Notes under the pieces: generated by a model | What the model saw: only the letters and a program-made list of their open reading frames with translations | Database searches by the model: none | Told to the model about the DNA's origin: nothing | Shown: positions 47,323 to 59,300 of the stretch, piece by piece | How the letters are laid out: each line of letters opens with the position of its first letter | How positions within the stretch are numbered: position 1 is the stretch's first letter | Position numbers and translations under genes: made by a program | Origin: Patiria pectinifera | Lineage: Eukaryota > Echinodermata > Asteroidea > Valvatida > Asterinidae | DNA length: 64,000 nucleotides | Assembly: GCA_029964075.1 (NCBI GenBank) | Contig: CM057136.1 | Span: 13,690,381 to 13,754,380 of the forward strand | Direction of reading: 5' to 3'

Positions 47323-50300
47323 GTTTGTGCAAGTTATTTGGGTCTGTTTGGTATAAATAGCTTTTAAGGTTCTGTATTCAATTTCATGAAGGTTGTTTTA
47401 AAGGCCAGTTCATATTCAACACAATTATGCGAATGCGAACACAAATTTGCAACGTCATGGCAAGTTTTTTTACTGCTACTTTGAACTCATTCAAGTCTGG
47501 GGAATTTGGCAGCAAATGTTTTGGGACGTCGAGTTTGTGCTGAGGTAGCTTTCGCGTGAAGTACATACATGTACGTACCTGTCTTAATACATAAGTATAA
47601 ATGAAAAAGTTCTCAACTGTGGAATTAAATAGTGAAACAAATAAAATGAATGAAAGCAAAATGGTCAGGATTTTATTTTTGGTCAGGACTCCCAGTAAAA
47701 TGCTCTACAGCAAATTTGAAATTTGAAGTTGCAGATTAATGAAAACCAGGGTGTCGCTTTTCATGTTCTTTAATTGTGCAAGCAAAGTAAAAAAATCAAT
47801 CCAAAAAGCACATATTGAAAACGCAGTGTCCAAAAAGTGAAACACCCCTTTGATAAAAACGATGCAAAAAAACTACGAATTTCAAACCATTGTTAAGATA
47901 GAAAAAAGTACTGACTTGATATAAAATCAATATATTTTCAGTAGTTTCTCATTGTTAAATCACTTGCTAGCGCTTCAAAAAATAGGTTCTTAAACAACGT
48001 TTGCTGAATCACATTCTCAGCCCCGACTGATAAAGACAAAGAAAGATAAAACATCCCTTAACCCCCCCCCCCCCAAAAAAAATCCTGTGAGCAACTTCCT
48101 GTCTGTGGGACTTGCAGAACAAAGGAAATACATCTGTTGAGGTTGGAGTGAACAAACTTTAAGAAAAAAGTGGGGTCGTGAGTCAGAAACTCTGTCCACT
48201 GAATTCCTTTATGCAGCAATTTGAGTGGTTTACAAACTACAGTGGAACTTTGATAAGTCAAACTCTTATAACTCAAAGCAACTGTTAAGTCAAAGAAAGA
48301 ATCCATTCCCTTCAGTAGTTTAACAATGATATACAACCCTGCTTAATAACTCAAACATCTGCTAAAGTCACATTTTGAACCTGTTCCCTTGAGGTTTGAC
48401 TTATCGAGATTTCACTGTACATTTAATGATTGGATTGTGTTGCTTTTGAAGTTTTGTACTCCTTTTCTCAAATACATTGAATGCCTTAAGTACACTGAGA
48501 AATGTTTTTTGAAGATGTCACAAGCACATCGTCACAAGTTTCACGAAGAAGAAAATTTAGTGTACTGAGGGAATGGGAAATTGGTCTCTTTGTGAAAATT
48601 GTGACGACATGTAGCACATGTGCATATTACACACATGCTATTTTTAACATTATAGTTTACTTCAACACAAATAATTACTGAATGAGTTAATTGGTTGACA
48701 TGTGTACAAATGTTATCGAGCTGTTAGCCACTTTGCTAGCTGTTTGCTTTGTTCTTTTGTTAGCGTTCTCGTTCAAATTGGAAAACCACGTGGTTGGATT
48801 GTTGCCAACTTCCCACCACAAAAAAATTACTAAGTTTACAAAAAAGATTTAATTGGAAAATCATTGCCTGTGGAGCTTACATTCTATTCTAAATTACTTC
48901 ATTAATCATTCTGTACTTGGTAGAAAATTAGCCCTTGTTGTTACAAACCTCATTGTCCTTAGTTGTCTTTTCAGTTTTAATTTTAAATAACTAAACAAGT
49001 CCTTTTTTTTATTTTAAATTTGAACAGCACACCATAACCTTGTTCCTTTGTCCATCTGACCATGTGTACAATTATGTGTGGGAGTCGAGCCATTCAAAAG
49101 GATGACTCATAAACTTGATTAAGTCCACTGACATTGAAATTAAAAATTCCGTAAATCAGATTCTCAGAAATGCTTTAATTACACAAAAGCAGATTTACCT
49201 ATGTCATTAATTGCTCTTTTTCTATTACCACAAAGCTTGTAGCGTCTGTTGTAAAAAGATGGCCCAATCACAATCCACACCATTTGAAATTCATAGATCT
49301 GCAGTACAGACAAACAAAGAGATTGAAGGTTGCCTGGAAACAGTGAATGGACTGTGCAAGTCTAAATGACTCACCCAAATGAAGGAAAACCACACAAATG
49401 AAGATGTATAAAGAAAATCTGATTGGGGCTTTGATTCTTATACATGTGGAAAAGACTGGCAGCGTAGAATTGTGTGGTTATTGATTGTTCAAAGAAACTA
49501 GTGATTCACATGTATGGTACATACATGTACAAGTGCACAATGTAGGCCTACCAGTGACAGGTGCAGACTGAATGGATTTTGGTTGTGGTTTACCAGCCAA
49601 ACCACATGTGATGAATTCAAAATGAGGCTTTGCATCCATAGGGAATAGTACAACTGGGCAGAGATTCTAGATTTACTCTGTGTGAAGTGACCCCCCCCCC
49701 CCCACCCAAATGAATGGGTGTCAAGATTTTCTTTTGGAAATTATAACCATCTTTTAGAATTACTAACTGCAAATGGTGTGCAGACTGAAAAAAACCCTGC
49801 TAATGTGCTATGTTCAATTAATCCTCAAAGAGAGGCAATTTTTGGGGGGTGGGGAGGGGGGGAATATGGCCCCCTCCCCTGCCATTATGCAATAGACTCA
49901 CTTGAAATTTGGTGTGCTCATTGCATAGCACTATTCCATGGTTGCGCAAAGCAGTTTACTTTTTATGGGGCAGTGCTTGATGCTGCAAATAATATGCCAC
50001 TAAATTCATGCACTTTAGACTATTGCTGACATAAATGCTAAGAAAGTCACTGTTTATCCAAATTATGGGTCATGAATTGTTTTAGCTGGAAAAGGCCATG
50101 TATACATTACATTTAGGAATTAATGTGTTTGCATAGTGCATTTGGATCAGGCAAGTGTTTGCGTGTGATGTTTGGATTGTTTGTTTTCACAGTGAACATA
50201 TCCTTGTTATTCTAGTGAGACCTGGTTTTTACCCTGGTTTGAATTGGGTCATGTAACATCCCAAAGGGATACTGACTAGGTTAACTTTTTTTTCAGCAAA

Positions 50301-53300
50301 TATAAGGTTGCAATGAATAAGAAATTGACTGGCCTCTTCATTAATTTTTTTGTTGTTGAAATTTTTAGTAACAAGTAGGCCTACATGTATTTTCCAACTG
50401 AGACAGAATATTTTCTTGAAAATTGTTTTTGCCAAGCGTACATAATGTATTGTACGTGTTTATTTCAAGGTTTTTGCAGGATTTATGTACGTGCATAATA
50501 GCAGGTATACTGAATGGCTCAGAGCACACAGAATCAAATTGCGACATGTGTTTTTAAATTCTAAATTCATTCAGTTACACTTCAATGAAAGAAAACTATT
50601 GTCTGTGAATTCTAGAACTCAAGGGTTTACATTGCTTAAAGTTAAAATCACACTGTTGTCAATTCAAATGATATTCAGGCATGCAACTTTTCCTCAGATC
50701 CGCTGATTTCCATGATTTTTACTTCCCTTGAATGCCATAAATTGAAAAACATTGTACAAAGTCTTATTTTGTGATTTGGAAATTGGAATTTCCTCGTTTT
50801 TTTCCCCTTAATAATTCCCAGTTGTATGCCTGGCTATTGTTTTCACCCATGACCTCACAAGTGCAATGATATGTTCACTCTGACCTTGTCAATGTTGCAA
50901 TTCCCTAAGAGTTACTGAAAACAAAAGTGACTGAGCTGTCGAGACTGGAATTTCTGAAATGCCACCATTGTCCTAATAAGGTCCGTTCACTGATAGCTTT
51001 CCACCGACACGGTTAATGCCATATTCACACAACATGGGTTATTTATGTAAGCCCCCACTAAAGCTGTAAACTCCACACTTGATCGCCCCACCCATTTTGT
51101 AAACATATTTGTAAATAATCATTGTGGTCTTCGAGCAGTGCCCCATTATACACTGTAAAGAGGTGACAGTTTTGTCAATGAAATTCACATCGTCCCAGTG
51201 CAAAACACCATGCAGTTTCATACCTGCTGCTAAATGTTTTTGTTGTACCGTGTCTTTGGATGCTGTAATTTATTGGCCTAAAACAGCCACGTGTCCGGTC
51301 TATAAAAAAAATGACTGTTTACTTCATGTGTGATACATGTTTACACCGGTACCTAACCACCGCGTTGCATCAAATACCTCATATACTTTGCGTTGCATAA
51401 ACTACCCGGTACCTTAATTGCATGCACGCGTGAATCGAGTATGTATGCAGGGCACAGAGCAATGCAACCCGTAGGCCTTTGCGTATCAGAACTAATGTTT
51501 GCTAAAAAGAAATTCTGACAGTTGTCCATGGTATTAAAATGCGGTGATTTAATCTGTATCGGGAAGGGTAAATAGCAACTTTTATCACCTTTTTAATTTA
51601 TATAAATCACGATATCACAAAACAATTGTAGACTGCTGTGATGTGGGGACACAGCGTGCTTACTCCTTCAAGGACGCATAGCACCCACAGCTCTGCCTCT
51701 GGTGAAACTTCTCTCATGAGTAAAAAAAATAAATGACATGTCCCACATCACAGCAGTCAACAATTGTTATTAATTTGCCAATTTCCTGCAGATGTTGAGC
51801 AGACAATATTGCTTAGCAATATTTTACACTAAGTGAAAATTGGCAGAGTACCTGTTAACAGCAACATGGCATTTTGACTGGTAACCCATTTCGCTAAGCT
51901 AATGTCTACTTTGCTTAGCAGAATTTCTAATAAATTCGCACAATTTGCATTTTTGTGTTAATAATGTCCAGCAAAGTCTCCTTTTAAAAGAGAAAAAAAT
52001 CTAAATGAGGTTTTCCTTTGCATTGTGAATGACAAAGGAGTAGCCGATACTGTGAAGACTCATTGTTTGTCTTCTTATCAAAATCGCCAGGATTTGTTTT
52101 GGAACAGATAACCTGGTCAGTGTCAATGTTCATCTGGCCTGCCTGCTCTGATTGCCAAGAAAACAAATCAGATTTTATTTTCCCGTTTGTGGATTTTTTT
52201 ATTTAGCGTGACCTGACCTGCTATAAAAGCTGGCCCAGGAATCCAGGCCAGTTGTTTTGTTCCGGACAAGACCTTGACTCTTGGGATCTGGGCCCAATTT
52301 CACGGCGCTGCTTAACAGTTAGCAGAAATGTTGTGCTTAGCATAGCAGAAAAACGGTCGTGCGTGCATGAAGATTTCTATTGTTATGTCACTAAGTTAAG
52401 CAATTTCTTCTCTGAAGTAAGCGTGCCTTCTTATGCTTACAGTCGCCATGAAATAGACAGAGGCTCTGTTAGCAGAAAATCGTGTGCTGAGCAGCGCCGT
52501 GAAATTGGGCCCTGGTGTTACAGATCCACAACTTCATACCCCCCTCCCAACAACACCTTATAAATCATTTAGTGCCATATTTTTTAATTTTTTGAGAACA
52601 TACGATAATTGTTTAGTACATTATTATAAAACTATAGTCAAGATTTTGGAAGACTAGAGTAATTTTTTTTTACTTGCTTAAATTTAAAATGAAAAGATTG
52701 TCCATGTATATATGTTCCCCTACAAATTATTCTGTCTGGGGAAAGAAATTTTAGCGTTTCTTTCTGGCCGAAGATAGTAGCACTAGCAGCATTATCACAA
52801 GTGGTTGTGCAGTCTTACATCCCCAAATTTCACAGCACGATCTAAAAAGGCGAGCATGCACTTCACAGAAAATGTACATGTACATGTTCAATGTGCATGT
52901 ACATGGAATATCCATGATCATGTATGAAGTGGTGCATGTAATGAACGGCAATTTTGATATTGCTGGGATAACGTACGTTTATGTAGGACATGTTTACATG
53001 TACATGTACGTGTACACATGTGTACAGTGTAAGTTTTCTATTTTCTTCAAAGGTATCACATGTGAGTGTTACGTGGATCAGAAAAATATATCCAATCCAC
53101 ACAAAATGCAAGTTGTCCAGGATTATATCGTATTTTATAAAAAAAAAATCATTCTATAGGTTCGTAATCCATGCCATTCTTTGAAATATATTTGTCATAT
53201 GAAAGTACGTAGCTATCACATAGATTACAATGTACGTGTAGGACCAAAAGGTGAGCAATGCATAAAATATTGCAATAATACCCGAATTGAGAAAATGCAA

Positions 53301-56300
53301 TGTACGTTGTACACGCGCGATGAATGCAAACACGTAAGTTCAAATGCCCTCGTCCACTGTTAATAAAAGACTCTGGGATTCATTAACAACATCATCCACA
53401 ATTCTGGAGGCATAAAATTACCCAAAAATGCTAAATTTGCATGCACCTTACAGGCTGCATGCTTGATTACATGTCATGTAGGCAGCCTTTATCATATGCA
53501 TGCATTGTTGTTGTGAGGCACAGGAAAACCTTTGAACCTCATCAGATCCACTCCGAGCAATATGGCATTGTAATTAGCCCAGCCCCCAGGCATCGGTTTA
53601 GCCTTGCACTGTATCTGAAGGTTCAAGTACAAAAAGCCTTGCAATTTATCAGAATTAAATTGCTGTGTTAAGTCAACCTTGGCGTGAGTCTGGTGGCTGA
53701 CTGGCTGGGTCTCTAATCCAAAGAGATAACAGCAGACAAAGCCAGGGTGCTAGATTCTGTTTACGATCACTGAGGCTTGAATCGCACTTTCCATTTTCTT
53801 TGTTGTTCTTAAGGCAAGATACTGTTACACGAACAGTATACATACCGTAAAAAAAAATCATGCAATGTAAAGAATTCTTACTGTGCTGTTGTGAATTAGT
53901 TTATCATTGCCATATGTATGTATCATATTGCCATTGTCGTAAACATAATTGACTTTAAATATGCTGCATCTGTTGTCGTTAATATTCCTGTGAAATTTGA
54001 TTGTCAGAAACAGAGATGCTGCTCTTAAATGATGATGAATGTTTGGCTAAACCAGCGGTAATCTTTCCAACGACACTGACAAACAAAAATATTGACAAAC
54101 AAAGACATCAACAAACCAGTAAACCACCAACATACATGTAGGGCTGGATAGCTCAGTCGGTAGAGCGCTGGTACGGTATTGCAAAAGGTTGCAGGTTCGT
54201 ACCCTGCTCCAGACAATTTCTGTGTTCAATTTTATAATTATTATAAATGCACCAACAAAAGACTTGATCAATTTTGGCATTAGTTTGTCTGTGAAAATAG
54301 CGTTTAGAAAATGGCTTTGTCCACCGTGAAGACAAAATGTGTTCCAGGTTGAAATACTTGAAATTATTCATCTGGCATAATTTTTCATTGCTTACCAGAT
54401 CAGTTAACCCATTTGTCCCAAAAGCTTTTGCCTGAAATCATAAATTCAAGAAAACAGATTCCTGGGATGACATCCATGTATAGTCGTAGACTTTTCCCAG
54501 TCCCAGACTGCACCACAATTCAGCCTCAAAATACGTCGTTCGCTATTCAGACTACTATAGTACATGTAATTATAACTGGATGACCCGTATTTTGTGTTCA
54601 CCCTTTGACTGGTGCAAGTCTCCTGGAGTCATGTACGCAGCCGGTACCGCGATGAACAAAGCCGTCAGTCGCAGGGGAAGGAAGTAATTTATCTCCCGTT
54701 CCATTCCAGACGGTTTTCAGTCTAAATTTAGCCCGTTTTTGGCTCATTCTAAAATTGGTGGGCATATGTGTCATCAGGCTACATTGTAGAATTGCTCAGT
54801 TGCTATCAAATGAACCCTGTTGTAGCCCACTTAAGTTCTTTTTGCATTGGACGTAACGTATATGGCATTTATTCGTAAAACATGCTTTTGAACTCATCAG
54901 TGTTAATTGTTGTGTGTCTGATTATTTCACCCGTAATAAAAGCCATCATCAAAGCATAAATAAAAGAAATCAAACTTTTGTGAGATTTCATTTTTTGCAT
55001 CTGGATGAACATTCTTTCATATTTTTTTCGAAAAAAAAAAAAAATCACACTTGTCGATGTATTCTGTTTATAACTACAAATAATTTAGTTACACTCAAAT
55101 TTATTACAATCAGTGTTTTTTGTTGTTCAGTACTTGTGTTTGTTGTTGCACTGTCAGCTGTTAGTGTTGCTTATACTGTTGTTATTCAGCTGTAAATTGT
55201 CAAGGTTGTTCTCACAGACTTGACCCCAGACGACCTGGATCATGGCTGCTGGTTGACTAGTTTGACACACATGACCTGACCTTTACCCGTAGCCTTCTAC
55301 CTGCGTCATGTGCAATGTGTGTAAAGAGAGCAAATATGATTATTATGGCCATCAAGGTCTAGAATATGCTGAGATTACAGTTCAGTTAACAAAAAAAATA
55401 CATAGAAGGAGCAAGTCAGAAAAGTCTTCCCCCAGAAATCTCAGACAATGAGAAAATAATATAACAAGCCAACTCTAGTGGTGTTTTGTGACATTGCTTT
55501 CATCCTGTTTTCACAAATTTAACTTAATTTTCACAACAGTTTGAGCATAATTTCTGATTCTCACTAAAGGCTGATTCATAATTGATGCGAAAGTAGACGT
55601 CATGAAATGTTCGCTGCCAAATTCGCCAGAGTTGAATTACGTTCATCTTTTGCAATGCGAAAGCTTGACGTCACAATTTCGCGTTTGTGTTAGCATTGGA
55701 TCACTCCGAGTACGAACCAGTCCTAAAACAGTACTCATAAGTAGTTCCACTTACACAGTAGGCGTACGTACAGTACATGTTTATGTTCTTGCTATCACGA
55801 TAGTCCTTCAAGCTAAACGTTCTTTAAATTGGCAAATGTTGATCTTAGTTAACAAAAGAACTTTTGACAACTGAAACAAATATTTGTTCATTTATGTAGT
55901 AAATACTGAACACTGAAATACCGAATCACTATTTCAGAATTCTTTCGCTTTTGTACTTTATCAAAAAGGTCAGAAGTCAAGGCTAACTGACTACATGTAT
56001 ATTATTTGTATCAGATTGCAATCAAGCAACCTTGAACTGAACTACATGCATACACACTAAACTGCTATGTACTGGGTAAATGTAATTGTAGATCGAACTT
56101 GGCATTTAGTTAGCCTTGATGTTGGAATACATGACTAGTTGTTATAGCAAGCATGCAATGATTGTTTTCCTCTTAATTACAAAAACAAGAATTCTAAAGG
56201 GCATTTTGAACACTTTGAATTAGACCCACACGTGTTCGGTTTCAGTGTTTCTTCAATAATTATGGTGTCACATTTCTTGTCCAAGAAAAAATTGTAATAA

Positions 56301-59300
56301 GGCCAAAACAAAAAAAATATTCGGTCTCTGGTCAGACCAAAGTTCCGGGATTGACGCTGCGACGCGGCTTTTTAATTTTTATTTCAAGCTTGGATTGTAC
56401 AGACAAGGTGGGGTACTATTTTGCTTTTTTGGTGTCCTCATGTACATTGGTGCTCTCGATCATTTGCCTTGGTGCAATTTCCCATTCGTTGGTGCTCTTT
56501 GGTAAAATAAAAACATGAGGAGGTGCGGCAATAGCGGGCGCTGTCGGAGCTACCGCGGAACATTTTGGGGAAAAAAAGATTGACGCGCATGATTAAAATC
56601 GACGCCCGCGCTGACCAGAGACCGACTTATTTTTTTTTTTTGGCCTAATAATATTTTTTTGTTTTTCGTTGAAAATGTACAAGTACGGTATTACCCTTTC
56701 CTGGTTTCCCTATATTATATTTCTGTTCTTCGTCAAACCTTAAAAAAAAAATTAAATCTCTTCAATTTGATGTTATTTCCTGAGGAAAAGGTAACATAAA
56801 CGCAATGGAAAGTAATGTGCTGCGCGCAGAACACATTCAATTTCCTGTGTGTGAAACTCAGCTTGTGGGCTCTAAACATTGCGTTACTGGTTGCCAGGCG
56901 GTTACCGGTTACCGTGGTCGGGTACCAGGAAAAGATACCGGACAAGCTAGATCCATTTCCTCTTTCTAAAATCAAGACAAGACCGCAAAGTCAAAGGAAA
57001 AATGAAAATCAAGTGTGTATAAAAATCAATGATGCGTTGTGTAAAGTATGGAAAAGTTAAAAAAATATTTGAAACATTTGTAAAATTTTGAAACTCAAGA
57101 AATTAAAATGATGAAAAGTCCGTTTGATCAAAAAAGGGAGAAACTATTTGGTTATTCAAGCATGTATCGGAAGACTACAATAATGTAGCTTTCTAAATTT
57201 TGAAAAAAATGGCTTTGTAACAACAACAAAGTATCATCAAATTAGGTTTTGCCCTTCAACAACGTATAAACACTGTATACTCAGTGTGTGTATAGTCCTA
57301 GTGTTTGAAGTGAAAAAATCAAAATCACTGGTGACGAACCCCACCCCCCTCCTGCTTTCTAGTGCAGACGTCTTACCACTCGACCACCGAGCTAACGGGA
57401 TCGGTTGGCTGGTTTGAATCTTTATACGTCGGTGAAGGGCAAAACCTAATTTGATTTACATCACCCCGACGCAAAATTCCATCTTATGAATAACAAAGTA
57501 TCAATTTCAAAACTATTTCCTGAAATGGAATCTTCTAAATGTCAGTTTAAAAAAGGAAATACAAATACACGTAAAGATTTAACCACAGTTTCCAGAAACA
57601 GAAGCCTTTACATCGCAATAGTCTTAATAATGATCACAATACTTTAACATAAAACAGACAGATACAATCAATCCCTGAACTGCCAAGTCCAACTGAGTCC
57701 AACAGCAGGTGATATATGCTGTATCTCCTTGAATTCGATGCACTCTCAGGAGCAAAGTGCCATGAATTTTGTTCTTTACGGTCCGTTTTGTTTTTTCGTC
57801 TACAGTCATTCAGCTGGTCGAGTTGTCAGCCAAGACAGTCGCCCTCAACTTCCCCTTCGAGGTCGTAGAGCGCATCTACCCACCTGTCCCGGAAAATCTA
57901 CAATTACGCATCGCGTTCTGGAGCTTCCCTGAGAATGAGGAAGATATTAGGTAGGCAGAAGAGGTCTGTGGGAGGGACCCTTATGAATATTCATACCTGG
58001 TATTCATTTATGCAGATTGTATTCCTGCCAGGCCAGTGGTATTCCATGTACTTCAAAAAAGGAAGAACTAAGCAGTTTCTTTATGAATATTCATAGCTTG
58101 TATTCATTTATATGCAGATTGTATTCCTGTTTTGGCCAACGGGAGTCCGGATGAATACCCGAAAAGGGGAGCACATGGTCAAGAGCAAAGCATCTATGAA
58201 TATTCATACTTTGTATTCATTTATATGCAGATTGTATTCCTGCTTGGCCAATGGCAGCCCTGATGAATACCAGAAAGGGGAGCACATGGTCAAGAGCAAG
58301 GCAGTGAAGGATGCCTTACAGATAGGTTTCCACCTGAGCGGTACAGTGGTACCCACCCAGGGCATGACGCAGCAAGGAACGTTCAACGTCGCGATCACCT
58401 TCGACCGTCGTCGCATCTCCTCCTGCTCCTGCACGTGTTCCTCGGCCAGCAAGTGGTGCAGTCACGTCGTCGCGCTCTGCCTGTTTCGCATCGTACACCC
58501 TTCCCAGGTTTGCCTGAGGGCGCCGGTCTCGGAGTCATTGTCGCGACTGCATCGGGACCAACTGCAGAAGTTCTCGCAGTATTTGATCAGTGAATTGCCT
58601 CGGCAGGTAAAATAAAATTTTAAAAATTAATAAATAGTTACGATGATTGATTAACATTGTTGTTATTATTATTTCTTAATTAATTAATTATTTACTAACT
58701 ATTTGACCTGGCAGATCTTACCGACGGCCCAACGCCTCTTGGATGAGCTGCTCTCCTCCCAAGCTAACACTATCAACATGGTCTGCGGAGCCCCAGATCC
58801 AACAGCAGGCCCCTCAGCTTCCGAGCAGACGCGATGGTTCCTAGATGATGCCGTCATGCATGAGAATATCAAGAAGACGCTGATACGATTCACAGGACCA
58901 ACACCTATTGTATTCAGGTAAAAAAAAAAGGGGCATTGTGGTTGGGGTGGTTGGGGATGGAGGCAGATCCAGCGAACTGGCATTACTTGCAAAAAAAAAA
59001 AATCTGCAGAATCCTGGTTATGACCTCTGATAGTATGTGAATTATCTTCAATGGTGCTTGTGTTCTTGGGCAAGACACTTAACCACAATTGCCTCTCTCC
59101 ACCAAGGAGTATAAATGGACGCCTGTGAGGGTAGAGACCAAATTGTGCTGATCTTGAGCCGAGTCCAAAAACTGGTCTCATGGCCTGACAAACAGGGGTT
59201 AATTATTGTGGAGCGTGATGGTATGTGTTTTGAACCCTGACACGGGATAATGGTTATTGTGTTCTTGGGCAAGACACTTTTTATTGTGAAGTGCTTTGAG

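Larger units (their letters stand above)
47323..57805. other. ZSWIM8 large intron (10.5 kb)
   Basis: No exon recognised. It holds a pogo-like MITE (48240-48417), related repeats at 47403-47550 and 55565-55700, a TIR element at 51620-51770, a CTGG-flanked MITE (52292-52511), TGTACATG-rich sequence at 52870-53030, a tRNA-like SINE (54139-54216), a long-TIR element (56296-56650), a foldback element with tRNA-like core (57238-57456), and poly-C tracts near 48063 and 49691. Confidence 0.75.

Noticed and set aside
48061..48076. Poly-C/poly-A tracts as G-quadruplex or regulatory sites
   Set aside because: Simple homopolymers recur throughout the window (for example 499, 6222, 49691) and look like ordinary low-complexity sequence.
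54139..54216. Functional tRNA gene
   Set aside because: D and T arms are good, but no anticodon stem forms and one acceptor pair is broken; fits a tRNA-derived SINE.
58112..58230. Open frame at 58112 running into the SWIM exon as an alternative longer exon
   Set aside because: The frame-consistent, family-matching exon begins at 58231; upstream sequence is the duplicated, frameshifted copy and intron.
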